From Chloroflexota bacterium (GTDB lineage Bacteria > Chloroflexota > Dormibacteria > Dormibacterales > Dormibacteraceae), in contig VBDR01000028.1 of assembly GCA_005882135.1 (NCBI GenBank), positions 1 to 64,000 on the forward strand: a stretch of 64,000 bases of DNA, in the 5' to 3' direction. Below the pieces are notes generated by a model, which saw only the letters and a list, made by a program, of their open reading frames with translations, was not told the DNA's origin and did no database searches. How positions within the stretch are numbered: the stretch's first letter is position 1; each line of letters begins with the position of its first letter. Below are positions 24,095 to 32,600 of the stretch, piece after piece. The position numbers were made by a program, and so were the translations under genes.

Positions 24095-24639
24095 GCACGT
24101 CTCGGCGCCGGCGTCAGGCCGGCTACACCCTGGTGGAGCTGATCGTGGCGACGGCGATCGGGACGCTGGTCCTCGGCGCGCTCACATCCATAGTGCTGAC
24201 AACCGCGCTCACTACGAACGTGGCGACCAGCCGCATCGACGCCAGCGGCCAGATCCGCACATTCCAGCTCACGGCGTATGACGACATGACGCTCAGCAAT
24301 GTGCCGGCCCCTACCGGCTGCGGTACGCAGGCCAACCCGTGCACGTCCCAGCCGATGGTGTTGCAAGGCCAGCGGATGCCGAATGTGGCAACGCCTACGC
24401 CGCCGGCGCAGTACATCGTGACCTACACATGGGATCCTGCCCAGCAGATCGTCACCAGACAGGCCGGCGGCGCCGGTCGGACGGTTGCGCAGGACGTCAG
24501 CGTTTACAGCTGGTACATCGACGGCAACGGTGCTCACCCGGCAGTCGTGGTCAGCATGACGGTGACCGTCAACAGATACAACGCTTCCTACAGCGAGAGC
24601 CAGAGCTTTCGGTTCGTGCCCAGGGCGGCCGCGCAGTGA
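24091..24639 (+). CDS. Minor prepilin (PilW-like)
   Basis: A 182-residue protein with a basic leader and prepilin motif RQAGYTLVELIVATAIGTLVLGAL, Gly at -1 and Glu at +5. The globular part has a cysteine pair in GCGTQANPCTS and an ordinary pilin-like beta-rich tail. I moved the start to ATG 24091, which overlaps the previous stop (ATGA) and gives the usual short basic leader. The next gene begins inside its stop codon. Confidence 0.85.
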   Translation: MSTSRRRRQAGYTLVELIVATAIGTLVLGALTSIVLTTALTTNVATSRIDASGQIRTFQLTAYDDMTLSNVPAPTGCGTQANPCTSQPMVLQGQRMPNVATPTPPAQYIVTYTWDPAQQIVTRQAGGAGRTVAQDVSVYSWYIDGNGAHPAVVVSMTVTVNRYNASYSESQSFRFVPRAAAQ

Positions 24640-26336
24640 GCAGGATTCACGACGTGCTCGCTGATCGCAGGCGACGCCAGAGGGGCAGCGTGCTGAGCGG
24701 CGTGCTGATCATCGTCGCGATGCTGGCCATCCTCATCGGCGCCCTGATGACCCAGCTCTCAAGTGCCTTCCAGCTATCGCGGATCGCCGCCACGAGGGTT
24801 GCGACTGAGGCGACTGTGAACTCGGCTGTCGAGCTCGGAATCGAAAACCTTCAGAACAGCAGCGTGCCGCCGGTTTGCGTTCGCGACGGACGCGGTCCCT
24901 GGTATTTGACCCTCAACGGTAAACCTGCCGCCGTCACCCAAACGTGCAACGCCATCGTCCCCGACCTTGCGACGAGCCTGGTATCGGGGAGCTTCACCGT
25001 CGATGGCATGCATGAGACCCTCTCGGGGATCAACGATTTCGTCGTCGGCGACCAGAGCGGCCGGCTCCGCGCGTACGCCTTCGGGACTTCGAACCTCCGC
25101 TGGTCAATCAATGCCGGCGGTGCGATCACGGCGGCTGGTTTCGCATGGCCCGACGAGGACAACCCAGGACACGCGTCCCTCCTCGTGCCGAACGCCGGCA
25201 CAAGGCCGACATGCGGGGGGCACTGCGTCACGCTTTACGACCAGTCGGCCGGGACCCCCTCCTACCAGTGCGATATGCCGGCGGGCGGAACGGTGACTGC
25301 CACGCCGGCGGCTGAGCTCTCGCCGTCCGGCTACCAACCCAATTTTCCCGGCTATGCCTTTTTTGGCGACTCGAGTGGCCTCATTTCCGTATACGACGCC
25401 GACACGACGCTGAACTGTCCGGTGCTGGCTCAGCAGACGGACCTCTCGGGGGGGGCTATCGTCGGGCAGCCGCTGGTTTTCACCGGCATCGTCACCACCA
25501 AGCAAGGCAGCACGACGTCTGTCGCCGACATCTTCGTGGTGACCTCGAACGCCGTGAACACCTGGCTCGAGCACTGGAAGTACACCGAGACGGACGGCAG
25601 CTCCGGCGTCCTCGCCGCGATCTCGAACCTGCCGCTCGTGGTCGGCGGCACCGCCGTGGTCTCGCGGCCAAACCTGCCTGTACTCAACCTCAACACAAAG
25701 ATCTCCCAGGTCGTGGCCGGGCGCTCCGGCGCACTGGAGATCGTCACGATCAACGCCAGCAAGAACAGCCCGACATATACGATGGCGTCCGGACCAACCG
25801 GGACCGCGCCCTCTAACGTCACCCGGGCTCCCTTCTGGTGCGTTTGCCCCGGCGGCGATCTGATTGGCGTTGGGAGCACCAGCGGCGCATTGCAACTGCT
25901 CAATAGTTCACTTAGCGTGCAATGGACCTATCCCGGCCAGGCGCCAATCAACACAACGCCGGTTGCGGACAGCAACGGGGATTGGTATTTCGGGGCCGAC
26001 GACGGCTATGTGCACGACGTCGAGATGCCCGCCTCTGGATCGCAGCTGTTCCAGGCGGCCAAGTTTGGGCCGGGCGGTCAAATCCAGAGCTCACCTGTCG
26101 AGGCGGGCTGCAGCACAGGACCGTGTATGTACTTTGGGTCCTCGACGTCGGGGGCTTACTTCGTCCTGCTCGGCAAGACGCGCGTGAGCGACCTGCGCGC
26201 CTGCATCAGCGCGACTCCCGACTGCGCAGGCGCTCCCAACCCGCGACTCTGGGCGCGGGTTACCGTCGGCCCACCTTCGGTCGTTGGCGGCATGGGAATC
26301 TCAGTACAGGGCTGGTCGTATTACTCTCCTCCATAA
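24636..26336 (+). CDS. Pilin-like beta-propeller protein (PilX/PilY1-like role)
   Basis: A 566-residue protein starting at GTG 24636, overlapping the previous stop. Residues 20-45 are basic then hydrophobic (RRRQRGSVLSGVLIIVAMLAILIGALM), resembling PilX-type prepilin signals, which lack the usual Glu +5 pattern. After a helical stalk (about 50-80) comes a large extracellular part with propeller-like blades (GDQSGRLRAYAFGTSNLRWSINA, then FFGDSSGLISVYDADT, SGALQLLNSSLSVQW, YFGADDGYVHDVEM), each about 60-100 residues apart, the style of PQQ-type or quinoprotein repeats. This could be a tip adhesin fused to a minor pilin, similar in concept to PilY1 although not homologous in sequence as far as I can see. 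Confidence 0.75.
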   Translation: MSRIHDVLADRRRRQRGSVLSGVLIIVAMLAILIGALMTQLSSAFQLSRIAATRVATEATVNSAVELGIENLQNSSVPPVCVRDGRGPWYLTLNGKPAAVTQTCNAIVPDLATSLVSGSFTVDGMHETLSGINDFVVGDQSGRLRAYAFGTSNLRWSINAGGAITAAGFAWPDEDNPGHASLLVPNAGTRPTCGGHCVTLYDQSAGTPSYQCDMPAGGTVTATPAAELSPSGYQPNFPGYAFFGDSSGLISVYDADTTLNCPVLAQQTDLSGGAIVGQPLVFTGIVTTKQGSTTSVADIFVVTSNAVNTWLEHWKYTETDGSSGVLAAISNLPLVVGGTAVVSRPNLPVLNLNTKISQVVAGRSGALEIVTINASKNSPTYTMASGPTGTAPSNVTRAPFWCVCPGGDLIGVGSTSGALQLLNSSLSVQWTYPGQAPINTTPVADSNGDWYFGADDGYVHDVEMPASGSQLFQAAKFGPGGQIQSSPVEAGCSTGPCMYFGSSTSGAYFVLLGKTRVSDLRACISATPDCAGAPNPRLWARVTVGPPSVVGGMGISVQGWSYYSPP

Positions 26337-26339
26337 CCA

Positions 26340-27191
26340 GTGCCCGCCTCCCGGCTCGCCGTCGATCTGTCCGGAACCACCCTGCGCGTCCTCGAAGGCA
26401 CGCCCGGCGGCGTGATGCGTTGTGGGGAGGGCGCCCCGCCGCCAGGATCGATGGATCACGGCCGGGTCGTTGATCCCACCCTGCTGGGGCAGGCGCTGCG
26501 CCAGCTGGTGGCCCGGACGGAGATCAGCGGCAACCGCGCCCTGATCGCGGCGAGCGATGCTATCGCCAGCTTCAGGGTCCTGAACTTTTCAACGGGCACC
26601 GCGGACGAGGACATCGAGGCCGAGCTCAAGCGTCAGCTTCCGCAGCAGTCGGACCGGATGTCCCTTCGCCGCACCGACGTGCTTCCCGGTCGCGGCCTGC
26701 GCACCATCTACGCCGTGATCTGGGACCGCGGCCAAGTCCAGGCGATGGCGGAAACGGCGCGTCACGCGGGACTCGAGCCGGCGGTCGTCGAGCTGAAGTC
26801 GCTATGCGTTGCACGCGCCATCGCAGCGCCGTCCTGCATCCTCCTCGACATGACCGGCGAGCCGTGCGAGGCGGTGCTGATCGACGAGCACGTCCCGCGG
26901 GTCTCGCACGTCTTCACGATCGGATCGGGCGGCGACCTCCCGACGGAGCTGGCCGCCGGACTGAGGCCGGTCCTGACCTTCTACCGGCAGTCGACCGGCG
27001 CCGAGTTCCCCGCTGAATCGCCGATCTTGGTCCGCGCCGACCAGATGCTGCCCACGCTGACGGCCACCCGCCTCGAAGGCATGATCGGCCACCCGGTCGG
27101 ACCCCTGCCCCAACCCCCGCGCGTCCGGCCCGAGGTCCGCTTTGTGCCGTTCCTGACCTGCATCGGGCTGGTCATGAGGCGGCGCCAGTGA
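26340..27191 (+). CDS. pilM: PilM-like actin-fold pilus assembly protein
   Basis: A protein of about 283 residues beginning at GTG 26340. LAVDLSGTTLRVLEG is the first phosphate motif of the actin/FtsA/PilM fold, followed by IAASDAIASFRVLNF and, later, CILLDMTGEPCEAVLI (phosphate 2) and FTIGSGGDLPTEL (adenosine part). It lies in the position PilM occupies, after the pilins. PilM links cytoplasmic and periplasmic alignment proteins (PilN, PilO). No PilN or PilO is recognisable here; a 61-residue membrane protein follows instead. Confidence 0.75.
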   Translation: MPASRLAVDLSGTTLRVLEGTPGGVMRCGEGAPPPGSMDHGRVVDPTLLGQALRQLVARTEISGNRALIAASDAIASFRVLNFSTGTADEDIEAELKRQLPQQSDRMSLRRTDVLPGRGLRTIYAVIWDRGQVQAMAETARHAGLEPAVVELKSLCVARAIAAPSCILLDMTGEPCEAVLIDEHVPRVSHVFTIGSGGDLPTELAAGLRPVLTFYRQSTGAEFPAESPILVRADQMLPTLTATRLEGMIGHPVGPLPQPPRVRPEVRFVPFLTCIGLVMRRRQ

Positions 27192-27373
27192 AGAAGAAGT
27201 CCGACTCCCGCCGCGACGAGCGCCGCCGGGACAGGGTCGAGATGAACCTGCTGGCGGAAGTCGAAGCGGGGCGGAGCGGGCCCGGGAAGACGCGCCGCGG
27301 ATGCGTCCTGCCCTTCACGGGCATAGTCCTCCTCGCCGGCTCGCTCCACCTCCTGAACCTGCACCTGGGCTGA
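27188..27373 (+). CDS. Small single-helix membrane protein, pilus locus
   Basis: A 61-residue protein starting at GTG 27188, overlapping the pilM stop. The N-terminal half is strongly basic and charged (MKKKSDSRRDERRRDRVEMN), then a short hydrophobic stretch (LPFTGIVLLAGSLHLLNL) that spans the membrane once. PilN begins with a short cytoplasmic segment that binds PilM and then one helix; this could be a much reduced equivalent that lacks the periplasmic domain. That is inference from position and layout. Confidence 0.5.
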   Translation: MKKKSDSRRDERRRDRVEMNLLAEVEAGRSGPGKTRRGCVLPFTGIVLLAGSLHLLNLHLG

Positions 27374-27420
27374 CAGGAGATCCCGGGCCGTGTGCCCAAC
27401 CCGGCCCCGGACTGACGCCC

Positions 27421-27516
27421 AGAGGGTTGGGCCAAACCCTCTATTTAGGTTTGTACACCCCGTGCCTACTGTGGGTAGGCACAACCGGACGAGTCAAAGG
27501 CGAGACGCACACCGGT
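27421..27516 (+). promoter_or_regulatory. Structured leader upstream of pilA
   Basis: Three inverted repeats lie between the pilM operon and pilA: AGAGGGTT/AACCCTCT (27421-27442), a perfect GTGCCTAC-TGTGG-GTAGGCAC hairpin (27462-27482), and ACCGG/CCGGT (27484-27516) enclosing an unpaired purine-rich stretch. The first may terminate the upstream operon. The others belong to the pilA 5' leader and could be a regulatory RNA. No match to the cyclic di-GMP riboswitch core was seen. Confidence 0.4.
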
Positions 27517-27547
27517 GAGAGCGCAGCAATTAAGGAGTGAAGGGCGT

Positions 27548-27991
27548 ATGCAGAGTCTTTACCGTTATTTCGCCAGGAACATGCGCGGCAAGAAGGGGCA
27601 GTCAGGATTCACCCTGATCGAGCTCCTGGTCGTGGTCACGATCCTGGGGGTGCTTGCAGCCATCGTGACCCTGAGCCTGGTCGGGCTGACCACCAACGCT
27701 CAGGCCAAGGCCTGCGAGCAGGAATACAAGACTGTGCAGGCGGGTCTCGACGCCTACATGGCGAACAACAATGTGGACTCGGTGACGGGGACCGGCTTAG
27801 CCGGCACCGCCGACATGACCAACCCGGTGGTGCTCTACAACAAGACGCCGAGCGCTACATCGCCAACATACGTCCGCAACTCGCCGACGCATTGGGCGTA
27901 TGTCTGGGATGGCACCGGTAGGATCACGGCGATAAATCAGGCCTCGGGCGGACCCGCGGTTCCGCCAGGTTGCACAGTCTCGGGCGGATAG
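27548..27991 (+). CDS. pilA: Major type IV pilin PilA
   Basis: A 147-residue prepilin. The leader is basic (19 residues to GQSG), then GFTLIELLVVVTILGVLAAIV (Gly -1, Phe +1, Glu +5, hydrophobic helix). The globular part keeps the two cysteines (ACEQE early, GCTVSGG at the end) seen in many pilins that close a disulfide loop. AAGGAG precedes ATG 27548. It has its own terminator, consistent with high expression. It is flanked by the pilM operon and the prepilin peptidase fragment. Confidence 0.93.
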   Translation: MQSLYRYFARNMRGKKGQSGFTLIELLVVVTILGVLAAIVTLSLVGLTTNAQAKACEQEYKTVQAGLDAYMANNNVDSVTGTGLAGTADMTNPVVLYNKTPSATSPTYVRNSPTHWAYVWDGTGRITAINQASGGPAVPPGCTVSGG

Positions 27992-28009
27992 GACGGAGAG
28001 CCAAGAGGA

Positions 28010-28040
28010 GGGCGCCGCACGTCGGCGCCCTTTTCTTTTT
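28010..28040 (+). terminator. Rho-independent terminator after pilA
   Basis: A perfect 8-bp stem (GGGCGCCG/CGGCGCCC, loop CACGT) followed by a T-rich tract (TTTTCTTTTT) 19 bases after the pilA stop. It ends the pilA transcript. Confidence 0.93.
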
Positions 28041-28054
28041 GGAGGCGTGAACGC

Positions 28055-28456
28055 TTGAACCCGGCAACCATAATCGAGCTCGCGGTCGGGGTCTACTTGG
28101 TGGTCGTCGCGCTGCTGTTTGGCAGCTTCATCAACCTTGCTGCCGACCGCTTGCCCCGCGGTGAGTCATTGGTGCATCCACGATCGCACTGCCGGTCGTG
28201 CGGCCGGCAGCTGGACCTGCTCGACCTGGTTCCGGTTGGCGGCTACCTGCTTCGGCGGGGTCGCTGCGCGAGCTGCGGCGCCGCCATCGGCGTGTCTTCC
28301 CTGGCCGTCGAGGCGGCGTGCGGGGTGGTGATGTTGGTGCCGCTGCTCCGGCTCGGGCTTGGGGGCGGATTCCTGCTCGGATCCGCGCTTGTGCTCGCGG
28401 TCGGCGTGGTGGCGGTCGGCCGCGCCCTTGGGCAGCGGCGACCTGAGGAGCTCTAG
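28055..28456 (+). CDS. Prepilin peptidase N-terminal domain only
   Basis: A 133-residue protein from TTG 28055. It has the N-terminal part of PilD-type prepilin peptidases: helix 1 with LLFGSFINLAADRLPRGESL, then the four-cysteine zinc motif CRSCGRQ and CASCGAAIG, then two helices. The catalytic A24 half, with its two aspartates (GxGD), is absent: the frame ends in a basic tail (GRALGQRRPEEL) that overlaps the convergent pilT stop codon. Full enzymes have 250-290 residues. Either a separate A24 protein elsewhere completes it or this is a truncated gene. Confidence 0.8.
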   Translation: MNPATIIELAVGVYLVVVALLFGSFINLAADRLPRGESLVHPRSHCRSCGRQLDLLDLVPVGGYLLRRGRCASCGAAIGVSSLAVEAACGVVMLVPLLRLGLGGGFLLGSALVLAVGVVAVGRALGQRRPEEL

Positions 28457-29502
28457 GCCCGAAACGCGGCCGGGTTGCTCAAGTTCGTCCGCGCGTCGTG
28501 CTCGCTGATCAGGCCGGCTCGCACCAGCTGGTTCAGGGAGCGCTCGAGGGTTTGGGATCCCTCCCGCAAGCCGGTCTGCAGCACGCTGCGGATCTGGTCG
28601 GTGCGGCCCTCCTTGATCATCGAGCGCACCGCCGTGTTGGCGATCAAGACCTCGAATGCGGCCACCCGACCGCCGCCGACAGCAGGCACCAGCTGCTGGT
28701 AGATGACGCCCGCCAGGCAGCCCGCCAGCTGGATCCTGACCTGCTGCTGCTGCGCGCCCAGGTAGCTGTCGATGATGCGGTCCAGAGCCTGGGGAGCGTC
28801 GTTGGTGTGCAAGGTCGCCAGCACCAGGTGACCGGACTCCGCGATGGTGACCGCGGCCGAGATCGTCTCCAGGTCGCGCATCTCCCCGATGAGGATGACG
28901 TCGGGGTCCTCGCGGAATGCGGCCCGCAGGCCTTCCGCGAAGGACGGCGTGTCCTCCCCGACCTGGCGCTGGTCGACGATCGACATCCGGTGCTTGTGGA
29001 CGTATTCGATCGGGTCCTCGACGGTGATGATGTGAAACGGCCGGGTCGCATTGATGTGATCGATCATCGCGGCCTGGGTCGTCGACTTCCCGGAGCCGGT
29101 AGGCCCGGTAACCAGGATCAGCCCGTGCTGCCGCTCGAGCAGCCGATGCACCGCCTCCGGAATGCCGAGCATGTCGAAGCTCGGGATCTTGAGCGGCAGC
29201 AGGCGGAACGCCGCCGCGATCGAGTTGCGCTGGAAGTAGGCATTGCCGCGGATGCGGGCCTTTTCGCGCCAGGTGAACGAAAAGTCCACGTGGCGCTTTC
29301 TCTCGAGCTCCCGCCACTGTTTCACGTCCAGCACATCGCGCATCATTCGCTGGGTGTCGCTGGGCTGGAGGACCTTGGAGTCCTCGCCCTCGAGCGACTC
29401 GAGGTTGCCGTCCTTGCGGATTCGCGCTTTGGTCCCGCAGCTGAGCAGCAGGTCCGAGCCGGCGAATTCGAGGAGCCGGTCCAGCGCTTCGTCGATTGTC
29501 AT
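28453..29502 (-). CDS. pilT: Type IV pilus retraction ATPase PilT
   Basis: A 349-residue ATPase. ATP site: GPTGSGKSTTQ (Walker A), ITVEDPIEYVH (Asp box), VILIGEMRDLETISAAV (Walker B), HLVLATLHTNDA (His box). The N-terminal PAS-like part begins LDRLLEFAGSDLLLSCG, the common GSDLHL changed to GSDLLL. It pulls the pilus back for twitching or DNA uptake. Its stop overlaps the convergent prepilin peptidase fragment. It is divergent from the fusion gene at 29675. Confidence 0.95.
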   Translation of the reverse strand: MTIDEALDRLLEFAGSDLLLSCGTKARIRKDGNLESLEGEDSKVLQPSDTQRMMRDVLDVKQWRELERKRHVDFSFTWREKARIRGNAYFQRNSIAAAFRLLPLKIPSFDMLGIPEAVHRLLERQHGLILVTGPTGSGKSTTQAAMIDHINATRPFHIITVEDPIEYVHKHRMSIVDQRQVGEDTPSFAEGLRAAFREDPDVILIGEMRDLETISAAVTIAESGHLVLATLHTNDAPQALDRIIDSYLGAQQQQVRIQLAGCLAGVIYQQLVPAVGGGRVAAFEVLIANTAVRSMIKEGRTDQIRSVLQTGLREGSQTLERSLNQLVRAGLISEHDARTNLSNPAAFRA

Positions 29503-29674
29503 CCTCTGTCATTTCACCTGACGCGGCCGGGCTCCGAAATCGGCTCGGGCGGCGACCCACCCGCGCTGTCCCAGCCGCGCTTGGGCGATCGTCCTAGGTG
29601 CGAAGGCCCACTCCAACCTCGGCTTACGACAATCCCATTGACGGTGGCATGGGTCGGGGGCGATTGTCGGAGGA

Positions 29675-32600
29675 GTGCCGCCATTTCCGACCCACGACCT
29701 CCTCGCCGACTTCGGCGAGCTTCGCCACCGGCTGAGCCTGATCCTCGAAGATGAGTCGCGGGCCTCCAGGGCGGATCTGGTCGATGCCTTTCTCCTCGCC
29801 TGCGGGCTGAACCAGATCCTCGAGGACTACATGGGTGACGGCGGCGCCATGCTTGCTGCCGCGGCGCGGGTGGTCAGAGACGGCGCCCCACGAGGGCTCA
29901 ATCGACTTTCACGTCCTCTTGGCGGGACAGCTCGATGGATGCAGCGCCGGCGGGACGGCGGTCAGCTCAGATCTCTCCAGCGCCAGCTCGCACTTGTGGT
30001 CGATTCTCTCGCCGATGACATGGTGCGTGGAGTGGAAGCCTTTGGCACGCCCGAGATTACTTGCCGGGAGGTTCTCACTCACCGCTTGGAGGGGCTGAGC
30101 GAGCTTCATGCGGACGTGCAGTCTCGAGTCATCCGCCTTCCGACCTGTTTTCGAAGCCTCGATCAAGACCCTAGGGACTTCGGCCGGCTGGTCGATCGGT
30201 TTGCCGAGCTCCAGCCTGACCGTGTCCGTCCCATCCTGACAGTCGGTCTGCGATCGTCTGGCAGTTATACCGCTCCCCTGTGCGCGGCCTACCTTCGCGC
30301 CGCCGGCTACCAGCCGGTAGACACAATCACGATCCGACCCCGGCAGCGATGGTTGCCGGGTGAGGTCGAACGCCTCCGCACGGCCGTGAGCACCTCCGCC
30401 ACGATCATGTTGAGCGATGACCCCCCGAGCACGGGGAACTCGCTCCGGGAGGTCGCTCGCAACCTGGAGGCGATGGGAGTTGACCGAGATCGCATTGTGA
30501 TCGCAGTCGCTTCGACGAGCGATCAGTTGCCTGAGTCGATTGCGGAGTATCGGCACGCGGTCCTGCCGGCCAGCCACTGGGCCATCCACGATCGGCTTTC
30601 GGACGACGCCATACGCCAAACGCTGTCGGAACTGCTTGCCGGGGTGACGATCGACGTCAGTTCGACTGATGGTCGCACAACTCAGGTGAGAGTCACGGGG
30701 ATTCGCTCTGTGACCCGCATCAACCTGCCACCGACCATGGATCCGAGCTTGGGTTCCGTGTCCCGCCGTCACGCTCGGGCGCTGTTCAGCGTCGAGCTGG
30801 TCGATGAGGCCGAAGTAGCCCACCGGCATCTCATTTATGCCAAGGGAACCGGGCTTGGGTACCTGGGCGACCACTCGCTTGCTGTCAGTACGCCCCTTCA
30901 CGAGTACCTCCCGGCCATCTACGGTCTCCGCGAAGGTTTGATGTTCCGGGCGTGGCTTCCGGACGAATGGAATGTTGCCCGCGGCCAAGGCCTTGACCTG
31001 CGGATCCTCACCCGACGGATAGCGCGTTACGTCCTGGCCCGGCGCGATGCCCTCGCCACGGGCTCGGACATCACTGACCGGCTTGCCGGTGAAGGCCCCT
31101 CGTGGAAGCAAGCGTCGCTCCTGCTTCGCCGCGGCTTTGGAATGCTCCGCCTGCTGGCGTTACCGATCGCCGATCACGTGGCGCTGCGGCTTCTAAGACC
31201 CAGCCAACCCTCGGTGATCGACGGCAGCATGGCGCTCAAGGAGTGGTTTGCCCAACCCGGGGCCGGCGAGGCCGGCATCCGAAAAGTGGACTTTGACGAG
31301 CGTGCTTTCTGCAACCAGGATCTGATCAAGAACCTTCACTGCTATGACGCGATCTATGACCTGGCCAGCGCGGTTGTCGAATACGAGCAACGCACCAGCG
31401 AGCGCGATCGAAGTGATGAGTTTGTCGAATCTCTGAGGTGCGAATACGAGCGGGCCCTTGGATCTTCCACGACTGAGGAGCGCTGGCTGCTGCATCAACT
31501 TGTTCACAACGTGACCGATCAAATATTCATTACGCAGGAGCTTGCGGATCGCAAGGGAGCGAGCGATCCCCAAATCGCACAAGCACTCACCGCCTCCCAG
31601 CGAAGTTCGTCCCGAGCGGCGCAGCGCTATTACCGTGCCCGGTTCTTTCTCGACATCCAGGTTCCCGCGCACGGTCCGCTGTGCGCCATCGATATCGACG
31701 GTGTTTTGGAGAGCGATCAAATGGGCTTTCCATCGGTGACCCCGGCGGGAGCACTTGCTCTACGCGCGCTGCACATCCATGGTTTTCGTCCGGTCCTGGT
31801 CACTGGCCGGTCACTCGATGAGGTGCGCGAGCGGTGCCGCGCCTACTCCCTGCCAGGTGGGGTGGCGGAGTACGGAGCCACCGTCTACGCCCGCAACCCC
31901 GAACGTACCGTGCAGCTGTCGGGCGACGACGCAGCCGAACGCCTCGGCCAGCTGCGCGCGCGTCTGGCCCTGGAGGCCGGCGTCCACCTTGACGAGACTT
32001 ACCGGGGCATCGTCCGCGCCTATCGCTTCGACCTCAAGGGCAGGCGGCGCCACCTCGAGCCTGCCACCTTGAAGCTGCTCGCGCCGGACGTGGAGCGGTT
32101 GCGCCTGCGCCAGGTCGACGGCGCCTACCAGACGGACTTCGTTCCGGAGGAGGTCGACAAAGGCAAAGGTCTCAACCGCCTCCGGGACATGCTGGGCGGC
32201 GCCGACATCCCTGTAGCGCTTGCAGTCGGCGATAGTCCGGAGGACCTCGCCACCTTCCCGATCGCGGTCAAGGGATTCGCGCCGGGCAACGCCCAGGACG
32301 ACGTCCGCAAGGCAGCTCGAGAGCTGCCCAACCTTCATCTGACCCGCCGGCGGGCACAGGTGGGCCTGGCGGAGGCAGCGGCTTCGGTCATCGGACATCG
32401 GCCGGGCGAGTGCGCTTCCTGCGCCCGGCCCGACGTGGACGCAGAGGGGAGGCTGCTCCTCACCGTCATGTCCGCACCGGACGGTCGCAAGGTTCACAAG
32501 CTTTTCACCATCGCGTCGGCGGGGCTGCAACTGATGCTGCCTTGGGGGGCGTGCGGCAACTCGGTCCTGGGCGTGGCTCGCGAAGCGGGTCGGCGGATCC

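Noticed and set aside
24339-24635. Longer start for the propeller protein
   Set aside because: The extension overlaps the PilW-like gene and precedes the basic leader; GTG 24636 gives a proper signal and the usual overlap.
27461-27547. Cyclic di-GMP riboswitch before pilA
   Set aside because: The conserved core of the GEMM-I class is not present; only general stem potential is seen.
28166-29560. Minus-strand frame overlapping pilT in another frame
   Set aside because: It is a frame shadow of pilT, which has all expected ATPase motifs.
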